NCBI RefSeq assembly: GCF_003429105.1
Contig: NZ_QVTD01000003.1
Coordinates: 1,364,001 to 1,428,000, forward strand
DNA length: 64,000 bases
Origin: Peribacillus glennii
GTDB taxonomy: Bacteria > Bacillota > Bacilli > Bacillales > DSM-1321
Direction of reading: 5' to 3'
The position numbers were made by a program, and so were the translations under genes. The notes under the pieces are model-generated. The model did not search any database and was not told the DNA's origin. It was given only the letters and a program-made list of their open reading frames with translations. Shown here piece after piece: positions 9,699 to 22,165 of the stretch (its first letter is position 1; the number at the start of each line of letters is the position of its first letter).

Positions 9699-12058
9699 TG
9701 AGTTGTTTCCTCCTCGAGGCATTCTGCCTCTTGTACTAATGTATCAAACCAATCAAATAATTGCTGATAAGAGGAATATAGGAGCTCCCGTTCCAGCTCA
9801 AATTGCTCTTTCTTTTTCTTATATGATGGCGCATCGCTCAGATCCCGTTTATTTGGGTTTTTATTGAGCGTAATTAATCCGTTTTCTATTGTAACAAAAT
9901 CCAATTCAAAAAACACCTGTGAGATAAATTCAACCGTGTCCCGGGACCATCCGCGGTATTTAGCCAATTGGTCCCCGTACTTGTTCACGTCTAGCGGACC
10001 CTTTTTTGCAAGGTAGGCATAAAACCATTTAAAGTGTTCACGCGTTGGCATCGTGGAGAAAAAATGGTCCTGTTGCTGGTAAAAATGAACATAAATCCGG
10101 GATGGCCTTTTATGTTTCAAAGTGTGCTCCAAGATTTTTTTAGATGGGGGCATGTCCAGCAGGATCACATGGCTGCCTGACAGATTTACATTCCTTGCAT
10201 CCTCTTCCTTGTTAACACGCACAATATTTTCATTTTCTCTAAGGAAAGGAAATTGTTTCAGCGTTTCGTCCGAAAAAATGATGACTTGGCGGTTTTCCTG
10301 CGGGATATCGGCAAGCCACTTTTCGACCCTGTTCATTCCCCTGAAATCGAATAGCTGCCAGTTCTCAATTGAGATATCATGCAGGAAAATTTGCGGCTTC
10401 CTGTTATTGTTCCATTCATTGACCGCCAATTCCCCAATTACCGAGATTCTGGAAAGAGGGGAAATATGGCTAAACAAATATCCAAGCCCAAAACCAACGC
10501 CATCAAGAAATTTGCCATCCTCACCAAGCTGAAGCTTTAAATGGTTTTGGTTGGCGCCGATTTTCCTGATTTCAGAAAGCGCTGCAGATTGGATCAATAG
10601 TTTCGGTTTCGGGTTATTCATTCCAAATGGCGCTAGCAATCCCATTTCCTCGATAGATTGAATCGTAACATCCTCAATGTCCGTTACCCCATCCAGCCTG
10701 GTGACAGGAGTGAAATCTTCTTCAGAGAGCTGCTCGTTTGCGAGACTGTTCAAGCGGGTGCGCAGATGGCCGACATCCTCGATTTTCAACGTCATGCCTG
10801 CTGCCATCGGATGCCCCCCAAAATGGGGCAAAAGATCCCTGCACTCCGACAGATTCTTAAACAAATCAAATCCTTCGATGCTGCGGGCGGATCCCTTGGC
10901 AAGACCTTTTTCCGGATCGAAGCTCAACACAATGGCCGGCCTGTAGAATCGGTCGACAAGCTTTGAGGCAACAATGCCGATTATGCCGGAATTCCACCCT
11001 TCCTTGCCGACAACGAGGACTCCGTTTTCGTCCGGAGGGAAATTTTCTTCCACTTCGCGAATCGCTTCCTCCGTGATTTCAGCCACAATCGCCTGGCGTT
11101 CCTTGTTGATTAGGTCTATTTCAGAAGCGAGTTCTTCGGCAATGACGGCATCCTCCGCCATCAAGAGATCCACAGCCGGGTCTGCTGCACCAAGCCTGCC
11201 TGCAGCATTTATTCTCGGCGCCAACCCAAAACCGATCGACTCTTCATTTAACGTGTCTTTTTGGATTCCTGCTTTTTGAATCAATGAAAGAAGGCCGGGA
11301 CGGGATGTCTGGCGCAGCCTCTCTATACCCCGTGCTGCTATTAAGCGATTTTCCCCATATAACGGCACAAGGTCCGCAATTGTTCCTATTGCCGCAATTT
11401 CAAGCAAATCCTCCGGCAATTTACCCAGCAGGGCATGGGCCAATTTAAAAGCAACCCCGACTCCGGCAAGATCTTTAAATGGATATGTATTATCCTCAAG
11501 CTTAGGGTGTATGATCGCAAGTGCCTCAGGCAATTCAGGTCCCGGCTCGTGATGGTCGGTAATAATATAATCCATGCCTAGCTCGTCAGCAAGTTTTGCT
11601 TCATTGATGGCCGAGATGCCTGTATCAACAGTGATCAATAGCTGGACACCGGTGTCAGCGGCAAGCCGGAATGCTGTTTCATTCGGGCCATAGCCTTCCG
11701 AAAAACGATTCGGGATATAGAAGTCCACATTGGCTCCCATTTGGGCAAGCGTTGTCATCATTACTGTTGTACTGCTTACCCCATCCGCATCGTAGTCCCC
11801 AAAAATCCGGATCTTCTCGCCTGTCTCGATAGCCTGCCTGATTCTTGTTACGGCTTTATCCATATCCTTCATTAAAAATGGATCATGGAAGCTTTGTTCA
11901 CTAATATATAAAAAAGACTGTGCGTCCTGGACGGTATGGATCCCCCGATTGACCAAAAGCCTTGCAACCAGAGGTGTTATTTGAAGTTCCGTAGCGAATG
12001 CTTGCACGATTTGTTCATCGGCAGTCTGAACGATCCACCGGGTTTTTGAGTTTAACAT
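9689..12058 (-). CDS. recJ: Single-stranded-DNA-specific exonuclease RecJ
   Basis: RecJ degrades single-stranded DNA 5' to 3' in recombinational and mismatch repair. The 789-residue protein has the DHH catalytic domain with [11 protein letters not shown] and [11 protein letters not shown], the DHHA1 domain with [10 protein letters not shown] near residue 405, an OB domain, and the extra C-terminal region typical of Bacillus RecJ. I place the start at MLNSKTRW (ATG at 12058 after AAGGGGTGAAATC) rather than at an upstream ATG at 12109 that lacks a ribosome binding site. The end overlaps apt, so recJ and apt form an operon as in B. subtilis. Confidence 0.95.
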   Translation of the reverse strand: MLNSKTRWIVQTADEQIVQAFATELQITPLVARLLVNRGIHTVQDAQSFLYISEQSFHDPFLMKDMDKAVTRIRQAIETGEKIRIFGDYDADGVSSTTVMMTTLAQMGANVDFYIPNRFSEGYGPNETAFRLAADTGVQLLITVDTGISAINEAKLADELGMDYIITDHHEPGPELPEALAIIHPKLEDNTYPFKDLAGVGVAFKLAHALLGKLPEDLLEIAAIGTIADLVPLYGENRLIAARGIERLRQTSRPGLLSLIQKAGIQKDTLNEESIGFGLAPRINAAGRLGAADPAVDLLMAEDAVIAEELASEIDLINKERQAIVAEITEEAIREVEENFPPDENGVLVVGKEGWNSGIIGIVASKLVDRFYRPAIVLSFDPEKGLAKGSARSIEGFDLFKNLSECRDLLPHFGGHPMAAGMTLKIEDVGHLRTRLNSLANEQLSEEDFTPVTRLDGVTDIEDVTIQSIEEMGLLAPFGMNNPKPKLLIQSAALSEIRKIGANQNHLKLQLGEDGKFLDGVGFGLGYLFSHISPLSRISVIGELAVNEWNNNRKPQIFLHDISIENWQLFDFRGMNRVEKWLADIPQENRQVIIFSDETLKQFPFLRENENIVRVNKEEDARNVNLSGSHVILLDMPPSKKILEHTLKHKRPSRIYVHFYQQQDHFFSTMPTREHFKWFYAYLAKKGPLDVNKYGDQLAKYRGWSRDTVEFISQVFFELDFVTIENGLITLNKNPNKRDLSDAPSYKKKKEQFELERELLYSSYQQLFDWFDTLVQEAECLEEETTQWI

Positions 12059-12112
12059 GATTTCACCCCTTAACTCACTAATTATACAAAAGGAGTGGAG
12101 GGGATTCAATTG

Positions 12113-12427
12113 CTATTCAAAATTCAAATTCTGGCTTTTTTCGATTTCCTGTTCATCTGCTAGTCCGGGTACCGGCTTAGATTCCAACTCCTCAATGATT
12201 CTTTCAAGCTTGGCTATTTTTCTTTTTAAACTCAAAATTTTCACTGCGTTTATCGAAAATACAATAAAACCGCCCATTAATACCGAACCAAGGACAACCA
12301 GAATCAAGGGCCATTCTGCTTTGCCGAAAAAATAATTAACAGTAACAGGATCCACGTTAATGACTGCAAAAAAAGAAACGATAATGGCAAAAATGATTCC
12401 AATTAAGAATATCCACTGGAATTTCAT
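12113..12427 (-). CDS. LapA-domain membrane protein (YrvD-like)
   Basis: This 104-residue protein has two N-terminal membrane segments (about residues 4-24 and 41-62) followed by a coiled-coil (KRKIAKLERIIEELES) and a polar tail, the arrangement of the LapA/DUF1049 family. Homologues act in envelope or lipopolysaccharide biology in Gram-negatives; no precise role is known in Bacillus, where yrvD sits at the same place. Start ATG at 12427 follows GAGGAGGCTGGCC. The stop is 54 bp ahead of recJ, so the two are probably co-transcribed. Confidence 0.85.
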   Translation of the reverse strand: MKFQWIFLIGIIFAIIVSFFAVINVDPVTVNYFFGKAEWPLILVVLGSVLMGGFIVFSINAVKILSLKRKIAKLERIIEELESKPVPGLADEQEIEKSQNLNFE

Positions 12428-12578
12428 GGCCAGCCTCCTCATTTATTTCTCTTAACAGCATTATTCCCTCCCGTAAAGCTTTACCAAACTTATTTATAGG
12501 GTGGAAAAGAAGAATGATATTGTTCATTTGATTATCGTATGAATCAAACCGTTGATAAATCAAACTATAAAGGGCAAA

Positions 12579-12613
12579 AAAAAAACCAATCCGCAAAATA
12601 GACGCGAATTGGT
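12579..12613 (-). terminator. Terminator of secDF
   Basis: On the minus strand ACCAATTCGC and GCGGATTGGT pair around TCTATTTT and are followed by ten T's. It lies 10 bp after the secDF stop. Confidence 0.85.
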
Positions 12614-12623
12614 CTCTTTTTTA

Positions 12624-14879
12624 TTATACCTGAGCTTCCTGGCTCGGTTTTTTCTCTTTGTATGTGATAAGTACACCCTTTTTCTTTAATTCCTTACCCT
12701 TAAGGTCAAGCCATAATTGGGAGGCGATATAAAGGGAAGAGTACACACCAACAATCATGCCGATAAGCAACGCGATGGAAAAGTTTGCAATCGACGGACT
12801 TCCGAAAATCATCAAAGCGGCAACAGTGATGATAATCATAAATACGGTATTGAAGGAACGGGTCAAGGTTTGCCTGATACTCATGTTTACAATCTCTTCC
12901 AGCTCTTCAAGCTTCTTGATTTTCCGTTTTTTCCGCATGTTTTCACGGATGCGGTCAAACGTTACGATCGAATCATTGATGGAATACCCGATAATCGTTA
13001 AAATCGCGGCGATAAAGGTCAAATCGACTTCCAAACGCAGCACGCTAAAGAGTGTAATAATAAAGAACGCATCATGGAATAAAGAAATAACGGCAGGAAG
13101 AGCCATTCTCCATTCAAAGCGAATGGTTGCATACAGGATGATGCCCAATGATGATATAAAAACGGCAATGAGGGCATTTTTGGCAAGCTCTTTTCCGATT
13201 GTAGGAGAAACAGTGCTTATATTGGTGCCATCCCCTACTTTCGTATTGAAATAATCCTTCACTTCCGCTATCTCATCCTTATTTAATACCCCTTTAAAAC
13301 GAACCACGCCTGTTTCATTATTGTCCCCTGAAATCACGATGTCCTCGCTTTCCAGGTTCAGCTTAGCCAGATGGTCCTTGACTTTCTCTTGTGTCAGCGA
13401 TTCATTGGATGTAAATTCAATCCTTGTACCGCTTGTAAAATCAATTCCAAGATTCATCTTAAATACCGACAGGACGATGATACCAATTATTATAAACGCT
13501 GTGGAAATACCGTAAAATACTTTTCTTCTCTTTACAAAATCCCACTTATCGAACGGTGTCGGGAGCTCTGTAACGTCTCTTGTTTCAGAAAGTTCATGAA
13601 TATCCTTTTTGTTGACGCCAAGCCAGGATGGACGTTTATTAAAGAACCTGCTGTTGATCCAAAGGCCCATGAATAAACGAGTTCCATAAACGGCTGTGAT
13701 GAAACTCATTAAAATACTGATAATTAAAGTGGTCGCAAAGCCTTTAACTGAACTTGTCCCGTAAAAGAACAATACCGCAGCTGCCAGAAGCGTTGTTAAA
13801 TTGGCATCGGTAATCGTCGCAAGGGAGTTTTTATTTCCTGCCGCATACGCTGACGGAACGGAACGTCCAAGCTTTAGCTCATCTTTTATCCGTTCATACG
13901 TGATGATATTCGCATCAACAGCCATACCAACCCCGAGAATCAAGGCGGCGACCCCAGGAAGTGTCAATACGGCATTCATCCAATCAAAAACTAGTAATGT
14001 AAGGAAAAGATAAATAGCCAGCGTAATGACTGCGATGAATCCAGGGAATCGGTAGTAAAAAATCATGAATGCAAAAACAAGGCTAATCCCGATGATGCCT
14101 GCGAAGATGGTTTCATTCAAGGCTTGTTCCCCGAATTTTGCACCTACGGATGTGGAATAAATTTCATCAAGCTCTACCGGAAGTGCACCTGCATTCAACA
14201 GATTGGCAAGTTCCTTTGCTTCTTCTATCGTGAATTGGCCTGTGATCATCACCGTTTCCGTATCGAATACTTCCCTGACGCTCGGATTCGAAATCATGTT
14301 ATCCTGGGTTTCCGGTTTTTTTATGCTGTCTTTTCCTTCTTCAAAGTCAAGCCAGATCGCAAGCACGTTCGTAGGCTGCGGCATAGCTGAAATCTGTTCG
14401 GAAATTTTCTTGAACTTTTGCGGATCCTTCAAGGTGACCTGTACAACCGGGCTGTTATTTTCATCAAAGGTTTGCTGTGCACCGCCTTCTTTCAGGTCTG
14501 CACCGGTCATCATTTCTTTGTCATTGTGATCGCGGAAACTTAGTTTTGCCTGGGTGGAAAGAATCTTCCGGGCCTCATTTTGGTCCGTCACACCTGCAAG
14601 CTGCACGCGGATCCTGTCATTTCCTTCAATCTGAATATTCGGTTCGCTTACACCCAGGACATCAATACGCTTGGTCAGCGCCTGAGCCGTGCTGTTAAGC
14701 ATCTTCTGTGTAACTTTTCCGCCGTCTTCCGGCTTCACTTCATACAACACCTCGAAGCCGCCCTGTAAATCAAGCCCTAGCTTGATATTTCCCAGTATCC
14801 CCTTTGAGGTGGTGCCAATCGTTGCGAATATGGCAATTAATATGATAAAGAACGCAACGATCCTGCTTCTTTTTACCAT
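12624..14879 (-). CDS. secDF: Fused SecD-SecF protein translocase subunit
   Basis: SecDF uses the proton gradient to help SecYEG/SecA pull proteins across the membrane. As in other Bacillus, SecD and SecF are fused into one 751-residue chain with 12 predicted membrane segments. The SecD half has the LGLDLQGG motif near residue 34 and a large extracellular domain; the SecF half begins at about residue 450 and carries LGIDFTSGTRIEF. Start ATG at 14879 (MVKRSRIV) is chosen because AAAGGGG precedes it and membrane segment 1 follows at once; an upstream in-frame ATG at 14963 lies in the leader. Confidence 0.96.
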   Translation of the reverse strand: MVKRSRIVAFFIILIAIFATIGTTSKGILGNIKLGLDLQGGFEVLYEVKPEDGGKVTQKMLNSTAQALTKRIDVLGVSEPNIQIEGNDRIRVQLAGVTDQNEARKILSTQAKLSFRDHNDKEMMTGADLKEGGAQQTFDENNSPVVQVTLKDPQKFKKISEQISAMPQPTNVLAIWLDFEEGKDSIKKPETQDNMISNPSVREVFDTETVMITGQFTIEEAKELANLLNAGALPVELDEIYSTSVGAKFGEQALNETIFAGIIGISLVFAFMIFYYRFPGFIAVITLAIYLFLTLLVFDWMNAVLTLPGVAALILGVGMAVDANIITYERIKDELKLGRSVPSAYAAGNKNSLATITDANLTTLLAAAVLFFYGTSSVKGFATTLIISILMSFITAVYGTRLFMGLWINSRFFNKRPSWLGVNKKDIHELSETRDVTELPTPFDKWDFVKRRKVFYGISTAFIIIGIIVLSVFKMNLGIDFTSGTRIEFTSNESLTQEKVKDHLAKLNLESEDIVISGDNNETGVVRFKGVLNKDEIAEVKDYFNTKVGDGTNISTVSPTIGKELAKNALIAVFISSLGIILYATIRFEWRMALPAVISLFHDAFFIITLFSVLRLEVDLTFIAAILTIIGYSINDSIVTFDRIRENMRKKRKIKKLEELEEIVNMSIRQTLTRSFNTVFMIIITVAALMIFGSPSIANFSIALLIGMIVGVYSSLYIASQLWLDLKGKELKKKGVLITYKEKKPSQEAQV

Positions 14880-14983
14880 TATGTAATAGGCCCCTTTCTT
14901 CCTGACACGCCTTGTCTTGTTGTTAATTGTATTTAAAATGCAGAAATACACATTATTTGTCATAAGGCAAAAGCAACATCACT

Positions 14984-15012
14984 ATTATGAGTGATATATA
15001 TACTACTGTCAA
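14984..15012 (-). promoter_or_regulatory. Sigma-A promoter of secDF
   Basis: On the minus strand a consensus TTGACA (15012-15007) is followed after 17 bp by CATAAT (14989-14984), about 105 bp before the secDF start. Confidence 0.65.
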
Positions 15013-15112
15013 TTTAAGTTTCCTGCTTATAAATGCCTAGAAACCTAGTGTTATGACCGCTAAGACCTTCACCACTTCCTAACCTGGAAAAAAATGGATA
15101 TAAAAAAGGTGT

Positions 15113-15412
15113 TTAGCCGTGAAGCAGCTCTTTCATTTCCTCCTGGGAAAGTTTGCCGAGCAAATCCGGCCCCCTATATGCCTCGATCGTCATAAAAGTC
15201 ATAAACTGGCTGCCGCTAATCGACAGGATATCGCTCACCAATTGGTAAAGATGGATTTCAGGGCTGGGACGCTTCCATTTTTTTTGCACCAGATAAATCC
15301 AAATATCATCTTCTGTTACAGCTCCAAGGCCAAGCATGCTCAATTCTTCCGCCTTGCATATCAAAGCAGGTTTCACTTTCAGATAATAATTTTGATAAGG
15401 ATGTGTAGCCAT
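15113..15412 (-). CDS. comN: Post-transcriptional regulator ComN-like
   Basis: ComN (YrzD) in B. subtilis controls comE mRNA and binds DivIVA at division sites. This 99-residue protein begins MATHPYQNYY and contains the helical ComN domain (VSDILSISGSQFMTFMTIEA). The start at 15412 follows GGGGGAGTTTTCC; an upstream in-frame ATG at 15427 lies within that ribosome binding site. Position between secDF and spoVB matches yrzD/comN in B. subtilis. Confidence 0.85.
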   Translation of the reverse strand: MATHPYQNYYLKVKPALICKAEELSMLGLGAVTEDDIWIYLVQKKWKRPSPEIHLYQLVSDILSISGSQFMTFMTIEAYRGPDLLGKLSQEEMKELLHG

Positions 15413-15495
15413 GGAAAACTCCCCCATACTCTTTCAAAATAATGCGTCCGTTTGCCAAAAACTTCTTTACGTTTATTTGCTCTTTTGAAAAGCCT

Positions 15496-15526
15496 GTCAT
15501 GCTTTGTCCAAGTCGGTGCATATAAA
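15496..15526 (+). promoter_or_regulatory. Possible sigma-E promoter of spoVB
   Basis: GTCATGCT (15496-15503), a 15-bp spacer and CATATAAA (15519-15526) resemble the mother-cell sigma-E consensus. It lies about 50 bp before spoVB, a gene known to be sigma-E dependent in B. subtilis. Only the motif supports it. Confidence 0.4.
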
Positions 15527-15574
15527 TAATTGTATATGATTTGAGCACTCTTGAGAAGGCAGGGATTGGTGGGA

Positions 15575-17122
15575 ATGTCCAAATTTCTGAAAGGAACATT
15601 CATTCTTTTAATAGCCAGTTTAATTACGCGGGTTTTAGGATTCATAAATCGGATTGTTATCGCCCGTTTTATCGGAGAAGAAGGCGTAGGTTTATATATG
15701 ATGGCTTTGCCTACTCTGTTTCTTGTCATTACCATCACACAGCTGGGGTTGCCTGTTGCGATCTCAAAATCTGTGGCCGAAGCGGATGCTTTGGGGGATG
15801 AGAAGAAAGTAAAGCGGATTCTTGTCGTAGCGCTCAGCTGCACCTTTGGATTATCGCTTATTTTTACGCCCGCATTGCTGCTCTTCGCTCCAATGCTTTC
15901 GGAAATTTTGTTTACGGATTCCAGAACAGTCTGGCCATTGATGGCCATTGCGCCGATTGTGCCAATTGTGGCCATATCCTCAGTGTTAAGGGGGTATTTT
16001 CAGGGCAAGCAAAATATGAAGCCGTTCGCTCTTTCTCAGGTTATTGAACAAATAGCCCGGATTACCTTCATCGCTGTACTGACTAAAGCTTTTTTGCCAT
16101 ACGGGATCGAATACGCGGCTGCAGGAGCCATGTTTGCCTCAATCATCGGTGAGCTTGTGGCCCTAGCATACCTCGTAGCCTCCTTTAAGCTGAAAAAGCA
16201 CTTCAAGCTTAGGAATAACTTCTTTAAAATGGCAAGACAAGGAAAAGTGACTTTTGAAGAATTGATGAAAATCGCTGTGCCGACAACCGGGAGCAGAATG
16301 ATTGGAAATGTATCCTGGTTTCTGGAACCTATAGTTGTCGCCCAAAGCCTTGCAATTGCAGGTGTATCAGCTACCGTTGCCACAAAGCAATACGGAGAGC
16401 TGACGGGGTACGCACTGCCGCTATTGATGCTGCCTTCCTTTGTAACAACATCTCTGGCTACATCCCTCGTACCGGCAGTTAGCGAAGCAAAATCTTTAGG
16501 GAATTACGGCCTGATCCAGCACAGGCTTGAGCAGACATTGCGAATCACTTTCATTACTGGTTCACTCGCAATGGTGATATTATTTGTATTTGCCGAACCT
16601 GTGCTGCAGATTATGTACGGCTCCTCAAATGCAGCTGTGTTCATCAAGTTCCTGGCTCCATTCTTCATTTTGTTTTACTGCCAGATGCCATTGCAATCCA
16701 TGCTTCAAGCACTTAACCTGGCAAAGGCAGCCATGGTGAACAGCTTTATCGGCGCGGTTATAAAAATCGTCATTATCTGGCTTCTGGCATCTAAAGCAGA
16801 TTTCGGAATAATGGGTGCAGCCATCGGAATAGCCGCCGGTACAATCCTGGTTACCTTTCTTCATTTTACGACCATTTTAAAAATCTTGCCGTTCAGGTTT
16901 AAGATCCAGACCTACCTGTTCCCGATCCTTATTTCCATTATTTCAGGCTTCTTGGGACACTATTTCTTTTACAGTGTTTTAACCGGCCACATTCTTCTTG
17001 TCCGCTTATTACTTTCCATTCTTGTGATTCTTACCCTGTTTTCTTCCTTATCAATTTTTACAGGAGTAATCAGAAAGGAGGAGCTCAAGCGTTTCCGGAT
17101 AATCGGCTGGTTGTTTTCCTGA
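15575..17122 (+). CDS. spoVB: Stage V sporulation protein B
   Basis: SpoVB is a MATE/MurJ-like flippase-family membrane protein needed in the mother cell for spore cortex synthesis, thought to move a lipid-linked cortex precursor. This 515-residue protein has about 14 hydrophobic segments and the SpoVB N-terminus (FLKGTFILL, then VIARFIGEEGVGLYMMALP). The start ATG at 15575 is chosen by comparison with B. subtilis SpoVB. The SD is modest (AGGCAGGG at distance). An upstream in-frame ATG at 15551 has no better site. Confidence 0.95.
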   Translation: MSKFLKGTFILLIASLITRVLGFINRIVIARFIGEEGVGLYMMALPTLFLVITITQLGLPVAISKSVAEADALGDEKKVKRILVVALSCTFGLSLIFTPALLLFAPMLSEILFTDSRTVWPLMAIAPIVPIVAISSVLRGYFQGKQNMKPFALSQVIEQIARITFIAVLTKAFLPYGIEYAAAGAMFASIIGELVALAYLVASFKLKKHFKLRNNFFKMARQGKVTFEELMKIAVPTTGSRMIGNVSWFLEPIVVAQSLAIAGVSATVATKQYGELTGYALPLLMLPSFVTTSLATSLVPAVSEAKSLGNYGLIQHRLEQTLRITFITGSLAMVILFVFAEPVLQIMYGSSNAAVFIKFLAPFFILFYCQMPLQSMLQALNLAKAAMVNSFIGAVIKIVIIWLLASKADFGIMGAAIGIAAGTILVTFLHFTTILKILPFRFKIQTYLFPILISIISGFLGHYFFYSVLTGHILLVRLLLSILVILTLFSSLSIFTGVIRKEELKRFRIIGWLFS

Positions 17123-17148
17123 CTTGTTATCCGGAACCGTATAGCTTA

Positions 17149-17793
17149 TTACTTTTCATCAATATATAGTGTGCCGTTATCGTACATACAAAGGGAGATC
17201 CGCTTTATATCGTAATATCCTTGTTTTTGAAGCTGTTCGAGAAGCCACACATCACTTTTGCTGATTAGTCCCAAGCTTTCCTCCTGGATAATTCCATCTA
17301 ACACCAAAGGGAAAGGGGAATTTTCTTTCGGGTTTTGGACATTGCTTTTTTCAATGACCGAAAGTTCGCCTGTAGGCTCTAAAATGGCGTATTCTACATC
17401 TTCTATGTTGAGGATGTTTTTTTCCCTGAGCTGAATGAGTAGGTCACCAAAATTATACCGCTGCTTTCTCATCACTTTTTCATCAACTTTTCCTTTTGCG
17501 ATGATAATGGTCGGTTTACCATCCACCACCTCCCTGAATTTCTGGCTTTTTAAAGAAAGATACGCAAGGATTATTTGAATGAGAGCCAAAACAAGAATCG
17601 GAAAAAGTGAAAATAGAATCGGCCGTTTTGGGCTATCAATGGCCAATACCGCCATGTCCCCTATCATGAAAACCACGACTAAGTCGAGAACACTTAATTC
17701 GCCAATTTCCCTTTTCCCCATGCACCTGAAAATAGCCAAAAGAGTGAAATACAAAATAATCGCCCGGGATATGATCACGACGTATTCATGCAC
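17149..17793 (-). CDS. yrbG: DUF421 membrane protein YrbG (YetF family)
   Basis: The 214-residue protein has three N-terminal membrane segments followed by two small cytoplasmic domains, with the family motifs GKREIGELSVLDLVV and, in the soluble part, NFGDLLIQLREKNI and ILEPTGELSVI. YetF-type proteins are sporulation-linked in Bacillus but their biochemical role is not established. I choose a GTG start at 17793 because GGGGGAGGGAATCTA precedes it; upstream in-frame starts lack a site. Order spoVB-yrbG-yrzE-yajC matches B. subtilis. Confidence 0.88.
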   Translation of the reverse strand: MHEYVVIISRAIILYFTLLAIFRCMGKREIGELSVLDLVVVFMIGDMAVLAIDSPKRPILFSLFPILVLALIQIILAYLSLKSQKFREVVDGKPTIIIAKGKVDEKVMRKQRYNFGDLLIQLREKNILNIEDVEYAILEPTGELSVIEKSNVQNPKENSPFPLVLDGIIQEESLGLISKSDVWLLEQLQKQGYYDIKRISLCMYDNGTLYIDEK

Positions 17794-17982
17794 TAGATTC
17801 CCTCCCCCTTTTACCGAGAAATATATTAGGAGTTCGTTCATCTTCTTATCCTTGCCAAAATCCTTAAAATTTATGGTCTCATGGTCTAAAAGCTGAATGT
17901 ATGAATATGCTTGTACAAAGATGAAAATCTATTTCTGCCAGTAAGCCAGGGAAGGGAGAGAGTAGCCATCGAATCGAAAAAA

Positions 17983-18354
17983 ATGGGTACGGCTATTTTA
18001 TATGGAGTAAGCAGCATATTTATTCTGTTTATTATTTCCAGCTTCGTTTTTGCTACCTTGCTGCGGTTTACCAGCATCACAGAATCATCCCTTACATATA
18101 TCATTATGGCGGGGTCCTTCATTACGATGTTTATCGGGGGGTTCATTTCAGGAGGGAAAGGAAAAAAACAGGGCTGGGTGCTGGGCGGAAGTACGGGCTT
18201 GGTTTATATGGTGATCGTCATGTCCTATCAGTATCTTGGAAACGACTCTTTATTTTCATTAAGAGAGTGGATCTATCAGGGGTGCTTTGTGGTTACGGCA
18301 ATGATGGGCGGGGTTCTCGGGGTGAACCTGAGTTCAGGCTCGCGGAATGCTTGA
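17983..18354 (+). CDS. yrzE: TIGR04086-family membrane protein (YrzE-like)
   Basis: This small protein has four membrane segments and glycine-rich loops (FIGGFISGGKGKKQG, GWVLGGSTG), the pattern of the YrzE family, whose function is unknown. The start is uncertain: the first in-frame ATG is at 17983, but the strong ribosome binding site GGAAGGGAGAGAG lies eight bases before an ATC codon at 17968 that would give (M)ESKKMGTAIL. The start may therefore be a non-standard or mutated ATC. A TTG at 17911 is also in frame without a site. It converges on yajC. Confidence 0.8.
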   Translation: MGTAILYGVSSIFILFIISSFVFATLLRFTSITESSLTYIIMAGSFITMFIGGFISGGKGKKQGWVLGGSTGLVYMVIVMSYQYLGNDSLFSLREWIYQGCFVVTAMMGGVLGVNLSSGSRNA

Positions 18355-18370
18355 AATCCTAAAATTCTAA

Positions 18371-18406
18371 AAAAAACGGTATCCCTGATGGAATACCGTT
18401 TTTTTG
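18371..18406. terminator. Bidirectional terminator between yrzE and yajC
   Basis: AAAAAACGGTAT and ATACCGTTTTTT pair around a CC-rich loop, with A-run and T-run on opposite sides, so it can stop transcription from both converging genes. Confidence 0.85.
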
Positions 18407-18413
18407 CGTAAAG

Positions 18414-18689
18414 CTACGCTTGCTCAGGAGCGCTTTCCGTTACTTCGCGGATTGCCGACCTGTCGTATGTAAGCCTGCTTCCATCACCGCAGCGGATCAC
18501 GATCTTTGATTCATCAAGGGAATCAATGATCCCGTGAAGGCCGCCAATCGTTACAATTTTATCACCTTTCTTCAACCCGCCCTGCATTGTTTGCACTTGC
18601 TTTTGACGCTTTTGCTGAGGACGGATCAAGAGGAAATAAAACAATACGAACATCAATACCAGCGATATAATACCACCATAGTTACCCAT
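18414..18689 (-). CDS. yajC: Preprotein translocase subunit YajC
   Basis: YajC accompanies SecDF in the Sec holo-translocon. The 91-residue protein has one N-terminal membrane segment (about 6-23), the family motif FYFLLIRPQQKRQK, and a small cytoplasmic domain with LKKGDKIVTIGGLHGII. Start ATG follows AAAGGAGAGATATAG. It is 28 bp after tgt, in the ruvAB-queA-tgt-yajC cluster. Confidence 0.95.
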   Translation of the reverse strand: MGNYGGIISLVLMFVLFYFLLIRPQQKRQKQVQTMQGGLKKGDKIVTIGGLHGIIDSLDESKIVIRCGDGSRLTYDRSAIREVTESAPEQA

Positions 18690-18717
18690 CTATATCTCTC
18701 CTTTCATCAATAGTCAT

Positions 18718-20923
<2,206 letters not shown>

Positions 20924-20948
20924 TCTTTCCACTTCCTATCTTGCTGTA

Positions 20949-21155
20949 TTAACGAAAACGGCTGATGAGATAAAGAACAGCCGATAAAACGATGCTAACG
21001 ATTATGGATGTAACAAACGGGAAATAAAAAGTCGTATTCCCTTTTTTAATAAAAATATCTCCAGGAAGCCTGCCCAGGTTAATAAATTTCATCGCAAATC
21101 CAATTAGAAATATAATGGCTCCAATTGTCATCAAGAGTTTTGGCATACCTGTCAT
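20949..21155 (-). CDS. DUF2905 small membrane protein
   Basis: The 68-residue protein has two membrane segments joined by the family loop [21 protein letters not shown]. Function is unknown. Its start codon overlaps the ruvB stop (ATGA), so translation is coupled to ruvB, and queA follows 25 bp downstream. B. subtilis carries a similar small gene at this position. Confidence 0.85.
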   Translation of the reverse strand: MTGMPKLLMTIGAIIFLIGFAMKFINLGRLPGDIFIKKGNTTFYFPFVTSIIVSIVLSAVLYLISRFR

Positions 21156-22153
21156 TTTTCAGGCACCTCCAAATTGAAGTGGCGGTAAACATGGTCCGTT
21201 ACCATTCGTCCCCTGGGAGTACGCTGCAAAAAACCAATTTGAAGCAAATATGGCTCATACACATCCTCAATTGTATGTGCTTCTTCACCAATCGTTGCTG
21301 CTATGGTCTCCAATCCAACCGGCCCTCCGCGGAATTTTTCAATTATGCTCCTAAGTAATTTATGGTCAATATGGTCAAGTCCTAAACGGTCAACCTGCAT
21401 TAATTCCAACGCATAATCTGCCAGTTCAAGGGTTATGGTGCCGTCGCCACGGACCTGGGCGAAATCCCGGACCCTTCGCAGCAGACGGTTGGCAATCCGG
21501 GGTGTCCCCCTGGACCTTCTGGCAATCTCCCCCGCAGCCTGGCCGTCCATTTCCGTATCCATGATCTCGGCAGTACGGACTACAATTTGCTTTAAGTGTT
21601 CTTCCGTATAATATTCGAGCCGGCTGAGGACGCCAAACCGATCCCTTAGCGGGGCGGATAAGGCACCGGCCCTTGTTGTGGCGCCGACCAGCGTAAACGG
21701 AGGCAAATCGATCCGGACCGATCGTGCTGAAGGCCCTTTCCCGATCACGATATCAAGACAAAAATCTTCCATTGCCGGGTATAGTACTTCCTCGACCGTA
21801 CGGGGAAGCCTGTGGATTTCATCAATAAAAAGGACATCACCAGGTTCCAATGCGCTCAGTATGGCAGCGAGGTCACCGGAACGTTCGATGGCAGGCCCCG
21901 ATGTTGTCCTGACATTTACGCCCATTTCATTTGCGATGATGACCGCGAGTGTCGTTTTCCCCAAACCTGGAGGCCCATATAACAAGACATGGTCGAGCGT
22001 TTCCTCGCGCATTTTTGCTGCTTCGATAAAAACCTGCAAATTCGCCTTCACTTTGTCCTGGCCGATATATTGGGCGAGGTTTTGCGGTCTCAGGCTTTGC
22101 TCAAAAGATTGTTCAGTCAGGTCGGCTTCCTGGTTGAAAATTCTCTCCTCCAT
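21152..22153 (-). CDS. ruvB: Holliday junction branch-migration ATPase RuvB
   Basis: RuvB is the hexameric AAA+ motor that drives branch migration together with RuvA. The 333-residue length is typical. Walker A ([11 protein letters not shown]), Walker B (LFIDEIHRL), sensor 1 (GATTRAG) and the arginine-finger region (LRDRFG) are all present, and a C-terminal winged helix includes RTPRGRMVT. Start ATG follows AGAGGGGTGGCAAG. It lies 12 bp after ruvA. Confidence 0.97.
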   Translation of the reverse strand: MEERIFNQEADLTEQSFEQSLRPQNLAQYIGQDKVKANLQVFIEAAKMREETLDHVLLYGPPGLGKTTLAVIIANEMGVNVRTTSGPAIERSGDLAAILSALEPGDVLFIDEIHRLPRTVEEVLYPAMEDFCLDIVIGKGPSARSVRIDLPPFTLVGATTRAGALSAPLRDRFGVLSRLEYYTEEHLKQIVVRTAEIMDTEMDGQAAGEIARRSRGTPRIANRLLRRVRDFAQVRGDGTITLELADYALELMQVDRLGLDHIDHKLLRSIIEKFRGGPVGLETIAATIGEEAHTIEDVYEPYLLQIGFLQRTPRGRMVTDHVYRHFNLEVPEK

Positions 22154-22165
22154 CTTGCCACCCCT

